From the NCBI RefSeq assembly GCF_014058425.1, contig NZ_CP049366.1, positions 930,001 through 994,000 of the forward strand: DNA of 64,000 nt, written 5' to 3'. How positions within the stretch are numbered: the first letter of the stretch is position 1; each line of letters starts with the position of its first letter. Origin of the DNA: Companilactobacillus pabuli (GTDB taxonomy: Bacteria; Bacillota; Bacilli; Lactobacillales; Lactobacillaceae). Under the pieces are notes generated by a model. That model was not told the DNA's origin and ran no database searches. It saw nothing but the letters and a program-made list of their open reading frames with translations. Below are positions 27,807-35,305 of this stretch, piece after piece. The position numbers and the translations under genes are program-made.

Positions 27807-27857
27807 AGAAAATTATTTCACTCTTTTAAAAGAATTTCAACGTTGACATTGAAAAAA

Positions 27858-27872
27858 ATATGATTATCATAT
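27858..27872. promoter_or_regulatory. 7-1-7 palindrome, possible Fur-family-like operator
   Basis: ATATGAT-T-ATCATAT is a perfect 7-1-7 inverted repeat, the geometry of Fur/PerR/Zur boxes although the bases are not the consensus. It lies just downstream of TTGACA (27844-27849), about where that promoter's -10 would fall. Confidence 0.35.
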
Positions 27873-27910
27873 AGTACTTATTTGATTAAAAAAATGATGA
27901 GTCTAATTTT

Positions 27911-27939
27911 TTGTTATCTGGTGTTTTTGGAACTACACT
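27911..27939 (+). promoter_or_regulatory. Candidate promoter of the 85-aa gene
   Basis: TTGTTA (27911-27916), 17-base spacer, TACACT (27934-27939), followed by a leader of about 22 bases. Confidence 0.5.
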
Positions 27940-27967
27940 AGATATGTAAGAGAACTAGGAGAATTAA

Positions 27968-28225
27968 ATGAAATTTGATAAAAATGATTTTGATTTTATA
28001 ACGACGGTTGGTCCTAAAAAGCTGTATCGTAGTGAGCAAAAGAAAAATGTTTTTGCGTTAGTCAACGATGATCAAAAGGGACTATCAATCTTTGACAAGA
28101 TTCAAACAGCTGAGATTATGGCAGCTGCACGAAGATATGATAAGTACAAAGATGATAAATACAACACTGGGCAAGAAGAATCAGATTATATCAATTCAAT
28201 GTTTAAAATTCATGCTATGAACTAG
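27968..28225 (+). CDS. Small cytosolic protein of 85 aa, unknown
   Basis: 85 aa, no signal peptide or membrane helix, highly charged, with many Lys/Asp and a run of aromatic residues (RRYDKYKDDKYNTG). I do not recognise the family. It has its own promoter, a clean AGGAG site before ATG 27968, and a terminator whose stem overlaps the TAG stop, so it is a genuine single-gene unit. The neighbours, adh and cvfB, give no hint of function. A Fur-type palindrome about 100 bases upstream may mean a stress or metal response, but that is speculative. Confidence 0.75.
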   Translation: MKFDKNDFDFITTVGPKKLYRSEQKKNVFALVNDDQKGLSIFDKIQTAEIMAAARRYDKYKDDKYNTGQEESDYINSMFKIHAMN

Positions 28226-28262
28226 AATTCATTCTATTTGGTTAGAGTGAGTTCTTTTTTTA
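28224..28262 (+). terminator. Terminator of the 85-aa gene
   Basis: 13-bp stem 28224-28236 with 28243-28255 (two G-U pairs), then seven Ts. It overlaps the stop codon. Confidence 0.85.
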
Positions 28263-28291
28263 GTGTGAAGTTATTACTTAGTCGTTCTTTC

Positions 28292-28300
28292 TGATATAAT
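28292..28300 (+). promoter_or_regulatory. Extended -10 promoter upstream of cvfB
   Basis: TGATATAAT at 28292-28300, the same extended -10 as dnaE. Transcription would start near 28307, only about 20 bases before the hairpin at 28327. Confidence 0.55.
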
Positions 28301-28326
28301 ATAGAAGATTAAATATTCAATAATAG

Positions 28327-28357
28327 ATACCCTCTAGTAGTTGGGGGTATTTTTATT
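28327..28357 (+). terminator. Terminator-like hairpin in the cvfB leader (attenuator?)
   Basis: 8-bp stem ATACCCTC (28327-28334) with GGGGGTAT (28343-28350), 8-base loop, followed by TTTTTATT. It sits between the promoter and the gene, so transcription may be partly stopped here. Alternatively it produces a tiny RNA of about 50 bases. Confidence 0.55.
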
Positions 28358-28394
28358 CTAGATAAATAAAATGTCAAAAAGAGTATGGTGAAAA

Positions 28395-29264
28395 ATGGAA
28401 GCAGCAGAAATGTACGGTCAAGTATTGCCAGGAACGGTAACCGACCTTAATAAGGATGAAGCCTTTGTTCAAGTAGAGGGGGTAACTTTTGCCTTAGATT
28501 TAACTGAATTAACCGAAATACCTGAATTAGGTGATCAAATAGCAGGATTTGTTTATGAAAATCAAGCTCATAAGAATAAAATGACGACAGTTTTACCCTT
28601 TGTAACTCAAGGAGTTTGGGATTTCGCGGAAGTTACTGAAGTAAGAACTGACTTGGGAGTTTTCGTCAATGTTGGTTTGGAAGACAAGGATATCGTGGTT
28701 TCTTTGGATGATCTACCATTAGAGCACAGCGAATGGCCTAAAAAGGGCGATAATTTAATGGTCAAATTGGAAATTGATCATAAGGGTCGTCTATGGGGCA
28801 AATTAGCCGATATCGAACTTTACACACAGATTGCTCGTAGTCCTAGTACAGATCTAAAAGAATTGATGAACAAGAATGAAGAAGGAACTGTGATTGCCAT
28901 TAGAGAATCCGGTGCTTTTGTCATGACTGATAGTTACTACATGGGCTTTGTCCACGTTGATGAACAAGACCAACCCTTACACATTGGTCAACATATCAAA
29001 ACTCGTGTGATTGGTTCAAGTCACCGTCGTTTGAATCTCTCAATGCGTCCTCGTGCTTATGAAGAAATCACACCTGATGCTCAAATGATCATGGCTGTTT
29101 TGGAACACGCTCGTGATGGTAAGATTCCTTATACTGATAAAAGTGATCCTGATGATATCAGAGAATATTTCGGTATCAGTAAGGGTAGTTTTAAGCGTGC
29201 CCTTGGTAATTTGATGAAACAAAAGAAAATCGAACAAAAAGATGGCTACACTTATCTCAAATAG
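28395..29264 (+). CDS. cvfB: S1 RNA-binding protein, CvfB family
   Basis: 289 aa. Three S1/OB-type modules are followed by a C-terminal winged helix (DPDDIREYFGISKGSFKRAL near 250-269), the CvfB (YitL) build. In Staphylococcus aureus CvfB binds RNA and affects virulence-factor expression; in lactobacilli the role is unknown. The ribosome binding site (GGTG) before ATG 28395 is weak. Its stop overlaps the AGAGGTGA site of xerD, so the two are translationally linked, and the whole cluster down to rluB may start at the promoter near 28292. Confidence 0.9.
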   Translation: MEAAEMYGQVLPGTVTDLNKDEAFVQVEGVTFALDLTELTEIPELGDQIAGFVYENQAHKNKMTTVLPFVTQGVWDFAEVTEVRTDLGVFVNVGLEDKDIVVSLDDLPLEHSEWPKKGDNLMVKLEIDHKGRLWGKLADIELYTQIARSPSTDLKELMNKNEEGTVIAIRESGAFVMTDSYYMGFVHVDEQDQPLHIGQHIKTRVIGSSHRRLNLSMRPRAYEEITPDAQMIMAVLEHARDGKIPYTDKSDPDDIREYFGISKGSFKRALGNLMKQKKIEQKDGYTYLK

Positions 29265-29276
29265 AGGTGATGTTTA

Positions 29277-30197
29277 GTGAGTGATAAATTAACGATTAAA
29301 AATCAAACTATGATTGATACTTTATCTGATTATGCACGCTATTTGAGATTGGACCGCGGTTTATCGAAGAATACAATTACTTCTTATAACCAGGATTTGT
29401 TAGAATTTAGTCAATTTTTAGAAAATAAAAAAGCTACGTTCTATCCAGAAGATCATTTTGTTATTACACAATTCTTTGCTAGTCAGGATAAAGCTGGCAA
29501 GTCGAAAAACTCTCAAATGCGGATGTTTTCTTCTTTAAAGAAATTTTATCAATGGTTAGAACTGCTCGATAAGATTCCTACTAATCCAATGAATGAACTG
29601 GATGCTCCTAAAAAAGGAAGCCATTTACCAGTAGTTTTGTCGATGGATGAAGTTAACAAGTTGATCGAATCTCCAGATATTTCAACAAGTCTTGGCATTA
29701 GAGATCGGACGATTTTTGAAGTAATGTACGCTACCGGTCTTAGAGTTAGTGAATTAGTCAATTTAAAGATGGATGATTTACATTTGGATTTACAATTGAT
29801 CAAAACCTTAGGAAAAGGCTCTAAAGAAAGACTTTTGCCAATTAGTGAAACAGCCATTAAATGGTTGAATAAGTATTTGCAAGAGACTCGTCAACCTTTG
29901 GTTACAAAATATGGTCAGCAGGCGGAGGTTTTCCTGAACTTTCGTGGTAAGAAATTAACTCGGCAGTCGATTTGGCGCATGATCAAAAAATATATTGCTC
30001 AAGTAGGTATTACTAAAGATGTGACACCACATACTTTGCGTCATTCTTTTGCAACTAATTTATTGGAGAATGGGGCAGATTTACGTGTAGTTCAGGAATT
30101 GTTGGGACATTCAGATATTTCAACGACTCAAATTTATACGCACGTTAATAAGACGCGGATGAAGCAAGTTTATAACAAGACTTTTCCCAGAGCATAG
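29277..30197 (+). CDS. xerD: Site-specific tyrosine recombinase XerD
   Basis: 306 aa. A SAM-like core-binding N-domain (DYARYLRLDRGLSKNTITSY) precedes the catalytic domain with the first Arg in ATGLRVSEL, the HTLRHSFAT box, LGHSD and the nucleophile Y287 (TQIYTHV). With XerC it resolves chromosome dimers at dif. The start is GTG 29277 with AGAGGTG upstream. The place before scpA/scpB matches the conserved Bacillota order and argues against a mobile-element integrase. Its partner xerC is in the same window at 60061. Confidence 0.93.
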   Translation: MSDKLTIKNQTMIDTLSDYARYLRLDRGLSKNTITSYNQDLLEFSQFLENKKATFYPEDHFVITQFFASQDKAGKSKNSQMRMFSSLKKFYQWLELLDKIPTNPMNELDAPKKGSHLPVVLSMDEVNKLIESPDISTSLGIRDRTIFEVMYATGLRVSELVNLKMDDLHLDLQLIKTLGKGSKERLLPISETAIKWLNKYLQETRQPLVTKYGQQAEVFLNFRGKKLTRQSIWRMIKKYIAQVGITKDVTPHTLRHSFATNLLENGADLRVVQELLGHSDISTTQIYTHVNKTRMKQVYNKTFPRA

Positions 30198-30205
30198 GAG
30201 GATTT

Positions 30206-30592
30206 ATGCTTAGTAAATATAGTGATGAGAATAAAAAAATTGCCATGGGCTTTTTATCATATATTAATGATTTAAAAGACTTCCATAATATGGAACAAGA
30301 GTTGAATCTTTATTCAGAAGATGAGAATCGACAATTGTATTTATGGAAGAGCAATATGGACGATTATTCTGGAATTGTCGCCTTATCTTTTTCTGAAGGG
30401 ACTGTTTTCATTGAATATATTTCGTTGAACCCCTCTTATCGCTCGCAAAGTAATATTTTTAAAATTTTTGATGATGTTCAGAAACGGTTTCCTAAATTAG
30501 TTATTTTGGGAAATTTTGAATTGAGTAAAGATATAAAACTTTGGCGTCAAAATAAAGAGAAACTTGAGAAGGATTTGGAAGAAACAGATTAA
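30206..30592 (+). CDS. ribT: RibT-like protein (GNAT fold)
   Basis: 128 aa, no membrane segment. The size, the beta-alpha pattern (GIVALSFSEGTVFIEYISL then NPSYRSQSNIFKIFDDVQ) and the position immediately before scpA fit RibT, the small GNAT-like protein at the end of the Bacillus riboflavin operon, next to scpA there as well. In lactobacilli the rib genes have been lost but this gene remains. What it acetylates is unknown. Its TAA stop overlaps the ATG of scpA by one base. The assignment rests on context and general pattern, so the symbol is moderately sure. Confidence 0.7.
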   Translation: MLSKYSDENKKIAMGFLSYINDLKDFHNMEQELNLYSEDENRQLYLWKSNMDDYSGIVALSFSEGTVFIEYISLNPSYRSQSNIFKIFDDVQKRFPKLVILGNFELSKDIKLWRQNKEKLEKDLEETD

Positions 30593-31317
30593 TGCAAAAA
30601 TTAAATTTAGTTCTAACCGACTTTGAAGGTCCAATTGATTTGTTGTTGCATTTGATCAAGGAATCAAAAGTTGATATTTACGATATTCCGATAGCTCAAA
30701 TTACTCAACAGTATTTGGATTATTTGAAGAGTATGAAAGTATTGCAATTAGATATTGCTGGTGACTATTTAGTCATGGCATCGACATTAATGTCAATTAA
30801 AAGTAAAATGCTGTTACCTCAAGCACCAGACGAAATTGAAGATGAGTTGCAAGATGAAGATCCTCGTGATCAGTTAGTTTCGCAATTGTTAACTTATCAA
30901 ACTTTCAAAAAAGTAGCAGCTTATTTTGAAGAAAAAGAGCAGTATCGTAAGCAGCAATTCGACAAGGAAGTCAGCATTCCTAACAAGCAATTGGAACAGT
31001 TTCTTGAACCTGGTTCGGTTGCTCTAACGGATTTGGCAACGACATACGCTGAATTATTACGTGAGCAGAAGAATCGTCAGCCAGAAACAGAAACAATTGA
31101 AAATGAAACACTTTCGATTGAGGATGCGACTGATAATATCATGACGGAATTGAAGTCCGTTAAGAAAACTACTTTTAAAGCACTTTTGAAATTAAACGGC
31201 AATATTGAAGAAATCGTTACTGATTTTATGGCGATTTTGGAAATGGCTCGAAAACAAATTGTTTCAGTTCAACAGGCTGATTTTAAGAGTGAATTATTTA
31301 TTGAATTGAGGAATTAA
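30592..31317 (+). CDS. scpA: Segregation and condensation protein A
   Basis: 241 aa kleisin. It bridges the SMC heads and binds ScpB to form the bacterial condensin. The typical N-terminus LVLTDFEGPIDLLLHLIKES is present, with a long acidic linker in the middle and a C-terminal winged helix (TTFKALLKLNGNIEEIVTDF). ATG 30592 overlaps the previous stop. The ScpB gene follows after 2 bases. Confidence 0.96.
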   Translation: MQKLNLVLTDFEGPIDLLLHLIKESKVDIYDIPIAQITQQYLDYLKSMKVLQLDIAGDYLVMASTLMSIKSKMLLPQAPDEIEDELQDEDPRDQLVSQLLTYQTFKKVAAYFEEKEQYRKQQFDKEVSIPNKQLEQFLEPGSVALTDLATTYAELLREQKNRQPETETIENETLSIEDATDNIMTELKSVKKTTFKALLKLNGNIEEIVTDFMAILEMARKQIVSVQQADFKSELFIELRN

Positions 31318-31319
31318 AC

Positions 31320-31865
31320 GTGTATCAAGCAAAAATAATGGCATTATTGTTTGTGGCCGGTGATCAAGGCATCAAAGAAAAAGATTTGGTCGAGTTATTG
31401 GAAATCGATAGTGCCGCTTTACGACAAAATCTCGAAGAATTACAAGTTAAATTGCTAACTGATGGAGATTCTGGCATCCAATTAGTCAATTACAATTCAC
31501 TTTATAAATTAGTTACGAAAAATGAATTCAGTGATCTTTTGACGAAATATTTCAAATCAGGCTTAGGGACTAAACTTAGTCAAGCTGCTTTAGAAGTATT
31601 ATCGATCATCGCTTATCGACAACCAATTACTAGGATTGAAATTGATGAAATTCGTGGCGTGCAAAGTTCCGGAAGCTTGAATACTTTGTTGATGCGAAAG
31701 ATGATCAAAGAACATGGTAAAAAGAATGTCCCTGGACATCCTAATTTGTATGTTGTGACAGATGAATTTTTTGATTACTTTGGGATTAAGAGCTTAGATG
31801 ATTTACCAAAAATAGAAAACTTTGAGGATAACTCAAATACAGGAGAAATAGATGGAGAAAGTTAG
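31320..31865 (+). CDS. scpB: Segregation and condensation protein B
   Basis: 181 aa, two winged-helix domains. SQAALEVLSIIAYRQPITR and RGVQSSGSLNTLL are the ScpB signatures. It forms a dimer that binds the centre of ScpA. The start is GTG 31320, 2 bases after scpA, with GAGGAA upstream. The 3' end overlaps rluB by 14 bases, which suggests translational coupling. Confidence 0.96.
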   Translation: MYQAKIMALLFVAGDQGIKEKDLVELLEIDSAALRQNLEELQVKLLTDGDSGIQLVNYNSLYKLVTKNEFSDLLTKYFKSGLGTKLSQAALEVLSIIAYRQPITRIEIDEIRGVQSSGSLNTLLMRKMIKEHGKKNVPGHPNLYVVTDEFFDYFGIKSLDDLPKIENFEDNSNTGEIDGES

Positions 31866-32577
31866 ATTACAAAAATATATGGCTGATGCAGGCGTGGCTT
31901 CAAGACGTAAATCAGAAGAATTGATTGCTAAAGGTCACGTTAAGGTTAATGGCAAGTTGATCACGGAAATGGGTGTCAAAGTTGATAACCACGATCGTAT
32001 CGAAGTAGATGGCGTTCCTATGGAAGAAGAGAAGAAACGTTATATTTTGATGTACAAGCCTCGTGGTGTTATTTCAGCCGTTTCAGACGATAAGGATAGA
32101 AAAGTTGTCACTGACTTGTTAGAAGATGATGTCCGTGAACGTGTTTATCCAATCGGTCGTTTGGATTATGATACGTCTGGTTTGCTACTATTAACCAATG
32201 ATGGAGATTTTGCCAATCATTTGATGCATCCAAGATATCACGTCGATAAGACTTATATTGCTAAGGTCGAAGGTATTTTGACAACAGAAGAAATTAGAAA
32301 ATTAGAAAATGGAATCAAGCTAAAAGGCTATACGACTGCCAAAGCTAAAGTTCGTGTAATGTCAAAAGACAAAAAGAAGAACAGTTCGATCGTTAGAATG
32401 GTTATCCATGAAGGACACAATCACCAAGTTAAGAATATGTTCGATGCCGTTGGACATAAAGTTGAAAAGCTATCACGTGAAAGTTATGATTTCTTGACTT
32501 TAGATGGTTTAGTTTCTGGGCAATATCGTGATTTGACTCGTTTAGAAGTTGCTACTTTGAAGAAGAAGCAACACTAA
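31852..32577 (+). CDS. rluB: 23S rRNA pseudouridine synthase RluB
   Basis: 241 aa. The N-terminal S4 RNA-binding domain (RLQKYMADAGVASRRKSEEL) is followed by a RsuA/RluB-type catalytic domain with GRLDYDTSGLLLL, D105 being the catalytic aspartate. It modifies a uridine in helix 89 of 23S rRNA. The position after scpB is conserved across Bacillota and separates it from RsuA and RluE. Last gene of the cvfB-to-rluB run. Confidence 0.94.
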   Translation: MEKVRLQKYMADAGVASRRKSEELIAKGHVKVNGKLITEMGVKVDNHDRIEVDGVPMEEEKKRYILMYKPRGVISAVSDDKDRKVVTDLLEDDVRERVYPIGRLDYDTSGLLLLTNDGDFANHLMHPRYHVDKTYIAKVEGILTTEEIRKLENGIKLKGYTTAKAKVRVMSKDKKKNSSIVRMVIHEGHNHQVKNMFDAVGHKVEKLSRESYDFLTLDGLVSGQYRDLTRLEVATLKKKQH

Positions 32578-32613
32578 TAACCAAATGGTATTGTTCCCAT
32601 AACAACTACTCAG

Positions 32614-32642
32614 TTGCCATATATCAAGGGGTCTGCTATATT
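32614..32642 (+). promoter_or_regulatory. Promoter of the ribU leader
   Basis: TTGCCA (32614-32619), 17-base spacer, TATATT (32637-32642). The transcript starts just before the riboswitch. Confidence 0.6.
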
Positions 32643-32665
32643 ATAAATATAAAATTAAATAATTG

Positions 32666-32777
32666 GTTTTCAGGGCAGGGTGTAATTCCCGACCGGCGGT
32701 AAAGTCCGCGACCCAGCGCAAGCTGGTTGAATTGGTGCAATTCCAATACCGACAGTAAAGTCTGGATGGAAGAAAAC
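32666..32777 (+). ncRNA. FMN riboswitch aptamer (RFN element)
   Basis: The conserved RFN blocks are present in order: CAGGGCAGGGTG, CCCGACCGGCGGT, AAGTCCGCGACCC, CCGACAGTAAAGTCTGGATG. The closing stem P1 pairs GTTTTC (32666-32671) with GAAAAC (32772-32777). It binds flavin mononucleotide. Confidence 0.96.
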
Positions 32778-32782
32778 AGATT

Positions 32783-32818
32783 AGGTCTGTTTTGGTATGC
32801 CCAAAATAGGCCTTTTTT
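32783..32818 (+). terminator. Riboswitch expression-platform terminator
   Basis: 13-bp stem 32783-32795 with 32801-32813 and a 5-base loop, followed by TTTTTT. With FMN bound the terminator should form and shut off ribU. Transcriptional control is inferred from this arrangement. Confidence 0.85.
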
Positions 32819-32850
32819 CTTTGGGAATCAATTTAGAGAGGTTGATTTTA

Positions 32851-33402
32851 ATGGGAAAGAGTTTATACAAGTTTCAAGACATAATTGGGGTGGCTATTTT
32901 TGCAGCATTGGGAACGATTTTGATGTTCTTTGAGTTTCCAGTTTTGATCTGGTTGCCATTTTTGAAAGTTGATTTAAGTGACTGCGTGGCAGTTATTGGA
33001 ACGTTTGCTTTTGGTCCTGTTGGGGGAATCATGATTGCTTTACTTAAGTCGATGGTCCACTTACTAGTAACTGGAACTGGTTTGGCCGGTTTGATCGGTG
33101 ATGGTGCAGCATTTGTAGGTTCAGTAGCCTTGTTATTGCCATTCAGTTATTTCTGGAAGAAGAATAAAAAAATCATGGCAGTTGTTGCCGGAACTTTGAG
33201 TTTGACGGTGATTATGTCAGTTTTGAATTATTTCGTAGTTATGCCACTTTATATGAATGTCGTTGGGATGCAACTAAATATGTCGCTTGCTAAGTATGTG
33301 GCAACCGGGGTCATTCCATTTAATATTATTAAAGCATTGATTATTTCGGCAGCAGTTATTATCATTTATCCTAAAATCAAGGGGCATTTCGCTATTAAAT
33401 AG
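32851..33402 (+). CDS. ribU: Riboflavin ECF transporter S component RibU
   Basis: 183 aa, about six membrane helices, the size and layout of ECF S components. The FMN riboswitch directly upstream identifies riboflavin as substrate. RibU captures riboflavin and docks with the shared EcfAA'T module encoded elsewhere. No rib biosynthesis genes are present nearby, which fits an organism that imports the vitamin. ATG 32851 has AGAGAGG at the right distance. An in-frame start at 32797 lies inside the terminator and is rejected. Confidence 0.94.
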   Translation: MGKSLYKFQDIIGVAIFAALGTILMFFEFPVLIWLPFLKVDLSDCVAVIGTFAFGPVGGIMIALLKSMVHLLVTGTGLAGLIGDGAAFVGSVALLLPFSYFWKKNKKIMAVVAGTLSLTVIMSVLNYFVVMPLYMNVVGMQLNMSLAKYVATGVIPFNIIKALIISAAVIIIYPKIKGHFAIK

Positions 33403-33484
33403 TGAAATTTTATAAATCTTTAAAGAAAAATTTTAAACTTTTATGATATGCTTTAAGAGATAGAAATTAGGAGGTTGGTTTTTA

Positions 33485-34576
33485 ATGGCCGATAATGATA
33501 AAAACAATATGTCTGGCGATTCACGTGTTCCAAAATCCACCAAAGGACTAGAAGGATCTGTCAGTCTTGAGGATTTAAAAAAATATCATCTAATCGATAC
33601 AGGTGATGAAAACACACCAACGAATAATACTGTTTCTGACGATCAGGCTTCTAATGATGAGCCTAAGCAAGCTGAGGATAATCCTACACCTGCTGGGGTC
33701 GATCATCTTCAAGCTGAAGAAAGCAATGATCATTTAAGCGAAGCAAAACATGACGCTCCTGAAGTTGACAAGACTAAGGTTGAACCAACTCCAGTAGTGC
33801 CACCAGTGACACCTAAAGAGTCAGCTGAAGATTCAAAAGCAGAATCTGACAAAGCTCAAGATAATTCTTCAGATCAAGAAGACGTTAAGCCTTGGGAAAA
33901 GAGTTTTGATTCTGATACTGACGATGAGGGACATGTTTCACGTGCCGTTACTAAAGAAAAGCAACGTGGAAATCATACTTTAGTCGTTACTCTAGTTGTT
34001 GCCTTGATTGTTATTATGTTTACACCAGTTATAATTAATGCTGTTAGAGGTAGTAGCAGTGGTGATCTTGATAGTTCTCAATCAGAAAGTTCAGTTGAGA
34101 ATAAAGACAAGTCTACAAAGAAAAAGACTGCCAAGAAATCTCCAAAGAAGAAAGCCGCTAAGAAGTCTACTAAGAAAGCTAGTGCTAAGAAGACAACTAC
34201 TGATAATAGTAGTAAGTCTAATGCTAACGCTAATAATTCGAATACTGCCAGTGATAGTACTGCTACAAACAGCACTACTGCGGATTCAAGCAATTCACAA
34301 ACAACTGACAATAGTCAACAACAAGCACAGCAATCTCAACAGACTCAACAGTCACAACAAACTGATCAACAAGCTTCAACTGGTACGAATACCAACAACA
34401 GTTCCACAACTTCAACAGATAGTGATAGTAGTAGTTCAGCATCTTATTACACTGTTAAAGCTGGTGACAACTGGTTTAGAATTGCATATAACAATAATCT
34501 AACTACTGCTCAACTTAAGAGTTTGAACAGTAACGTTGGTACATTGACACCTGGTACAACACTAAGAGTTAAATAA
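33485..34576 (+). CDS. LysM-domain membrane protein with histone-like basic linker
   Basis: 363 aa. The first 160 residues are acidic, Asp/Glu/Ser-rich, and face the cytosol. One helix (LVVTLVVALIVIMFTPVII, about 165-187) crosses the membrane. Outside, a Lys/Ala-rich stretch (KKKAAKKSTKKASAKK, near 215) resembles the histone H1 tail, then comes a Ser/Thr/Asn/Gln-rich spacer. A single LysM at 320-363 (YYTVKAGDNWFRIAYNNN) should bind peptidoglycan. A LysM protein before cmk occurs in other lactobacilli. GGAGG precedes ATG 33485. No catalytic domain is visible. Confidence 0.88.
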   Translation: MADNDKNNMSGDSRVPKSTKGLEGSVSLEDLKKYHLIDTGDENTPTNNTVSDDQASNDEPKQAEDNPTPAGVDHLQAEESNDHLSEAKHDAPEVDKTKVEPTPVVPPVTPKESAEDSKAESDKAQDNSSDQEDVKPWEKSFDSDTDDEGHVSRAVTKEKQRGNHTLVVTLVVALIVIMFTPVIINAVRGSSSGDLDSSQSESSVENKDKSTKKKTAKKSPKKKAAKKSTKKASAKKTTTDNSSKSNANANNSNTASDSTATNSTTADSSNSQTTDNSQQQAQQSQQTQQSQQTDQQASTGTNTNNSSTTSTDSDSSSSASYYTVKAGDNWFRIAYNNNLTTAQLKSLNSNVGTLTPGTTLRVK

Positions 34577-34586
34577 TTTTTATGTG

Positions 34587-34617
34587 AAGGGTCTTGGACA
34601 TTTGTCTGGGCCCTTTT
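34587..34617 (+). terminator. Terminator after the LysM gene
   Basis: Stem AAGGGTCTTGGAC (34587-34599) with GTCTGGGCCCTT (34604-34615), 4-base loop, then TTTATT. Confidence 0.75.
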
Positions 34618-34634
34618 ATTAAGGAGAGAAACGA

Positions 34635-35294
34635 ATGCAAATTGCTATAGACGGACCAGCTTCTGCTGGAAAAAGTACGATTGCCAAATTGATCGCAAAA
34701 AACTTGAATTTTGTATACTGTGATACTGGTGCAATGTATCGAACAGTGACTTTACTTGCAAAAAAGCACAATGTGGGTTATGGTGATACTCTCAATATTT
34801 TGAAATTAATGTCAGAACATCGAATTCATTTTCTAAATAAAGAGGATGGACAACACGTTTATTTAGACGATGAAGATGTCTCAGATGACATTAGAACTGA
34901 AGAAATAACAAACAATGTTTCGCAAGTTTCTGCAATCAAGGAAGTAAGAACACAATTAGTTCAAATGCAACGTGATTTAGCTAATGATTGCGATATCGTC
35001 ATGGATGGTCGCGATATTGGTACAACTGTTTTACCTAAAGCAGAGGTAAAGATCTTTTTGATTGCCAGTGTGGAAGTTCGCGCACAGAGACGTTTCAAAG
35101 AAAATGTTGAACGTGGCATCAATACTCCATTAAAAGAACTACAGAATGAAATTGCAGCACGTGATTACAAAGACTCACATCGTGAAATTTCACCATTAAA
35201 AAAAGCTGACGATGCCATTGAAGTAGATACTTCAGATATGACTATCGAACAAGTTGTTAAAAGAGTAACTGAAATAGTTAATGAACATAAGTAG
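34635..35294 (+). CDS. cmk: Cytidylate kinase
   Basis: 219 aa. It phosphorylates CMP and dCMP. The P-loop [11 protein letters not shown] is at 5-15, and the NMP-binding insert and lid with [12 protein letters not shown] (about 116-127) and RAQRRFKE are present. AAGGAGAGA lies before ATG 34635. der starts 11 bases after its stop. The ribosomal protein S1 gene often found between them in this order is missing here. Confidence 0.95.
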   Translation: MQIAIDGPASAGKSTIAKLIAKNLNFVYCDTGAMYRTVTLLAKKHNVGYGDTLNILKLMSEHRIHFLNKEDGQHVYLDDEDVSDDIRTEEITNNVSQVSAIKEVRTQLVQMQRDLANDCDIVMDGRDIGTTVLPKAEVKIFLIASVEVRAQRRFKENVERGINTPLKELQNEIAARDYKDSHREISPLKKADDAIEVDTSDMTIEQVVKRVTEIVNEHK

Positions 35295-35305
35295 GGAGGC
35301 AAAAT

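Noticed and set aside
29277-30197. Tyrosine recombinase as a sign of an integrated mobile element (also 60061-60960)
   Set aside because: Both sit in conserved chromosomal order (before scpAB; between topA and hslV) and match XerD and XerC. No att repeats or phage genes are nearby.
32797-32850. Longer RibU starting at 32797
   Set aside because: That codon lies in the loop of the riboswitch terminator, and the ribosome binding site is placed for ATG 32851.
34100-34210. Frameshift or foreign insertion in the LysM gene because of the H1-like tract
   Set aside because: The frame is intact from start to LysM, and low-complexity linkers are normal in surface proteins of lactobacilli.
34038-34502. 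154-codon ORF inside the LysM gene
   Set aside because: It is a frame shadow of a repetitive Lys/Ser/Gln-rich region: runs of Leu/Val come from reading the repeats out of frame.
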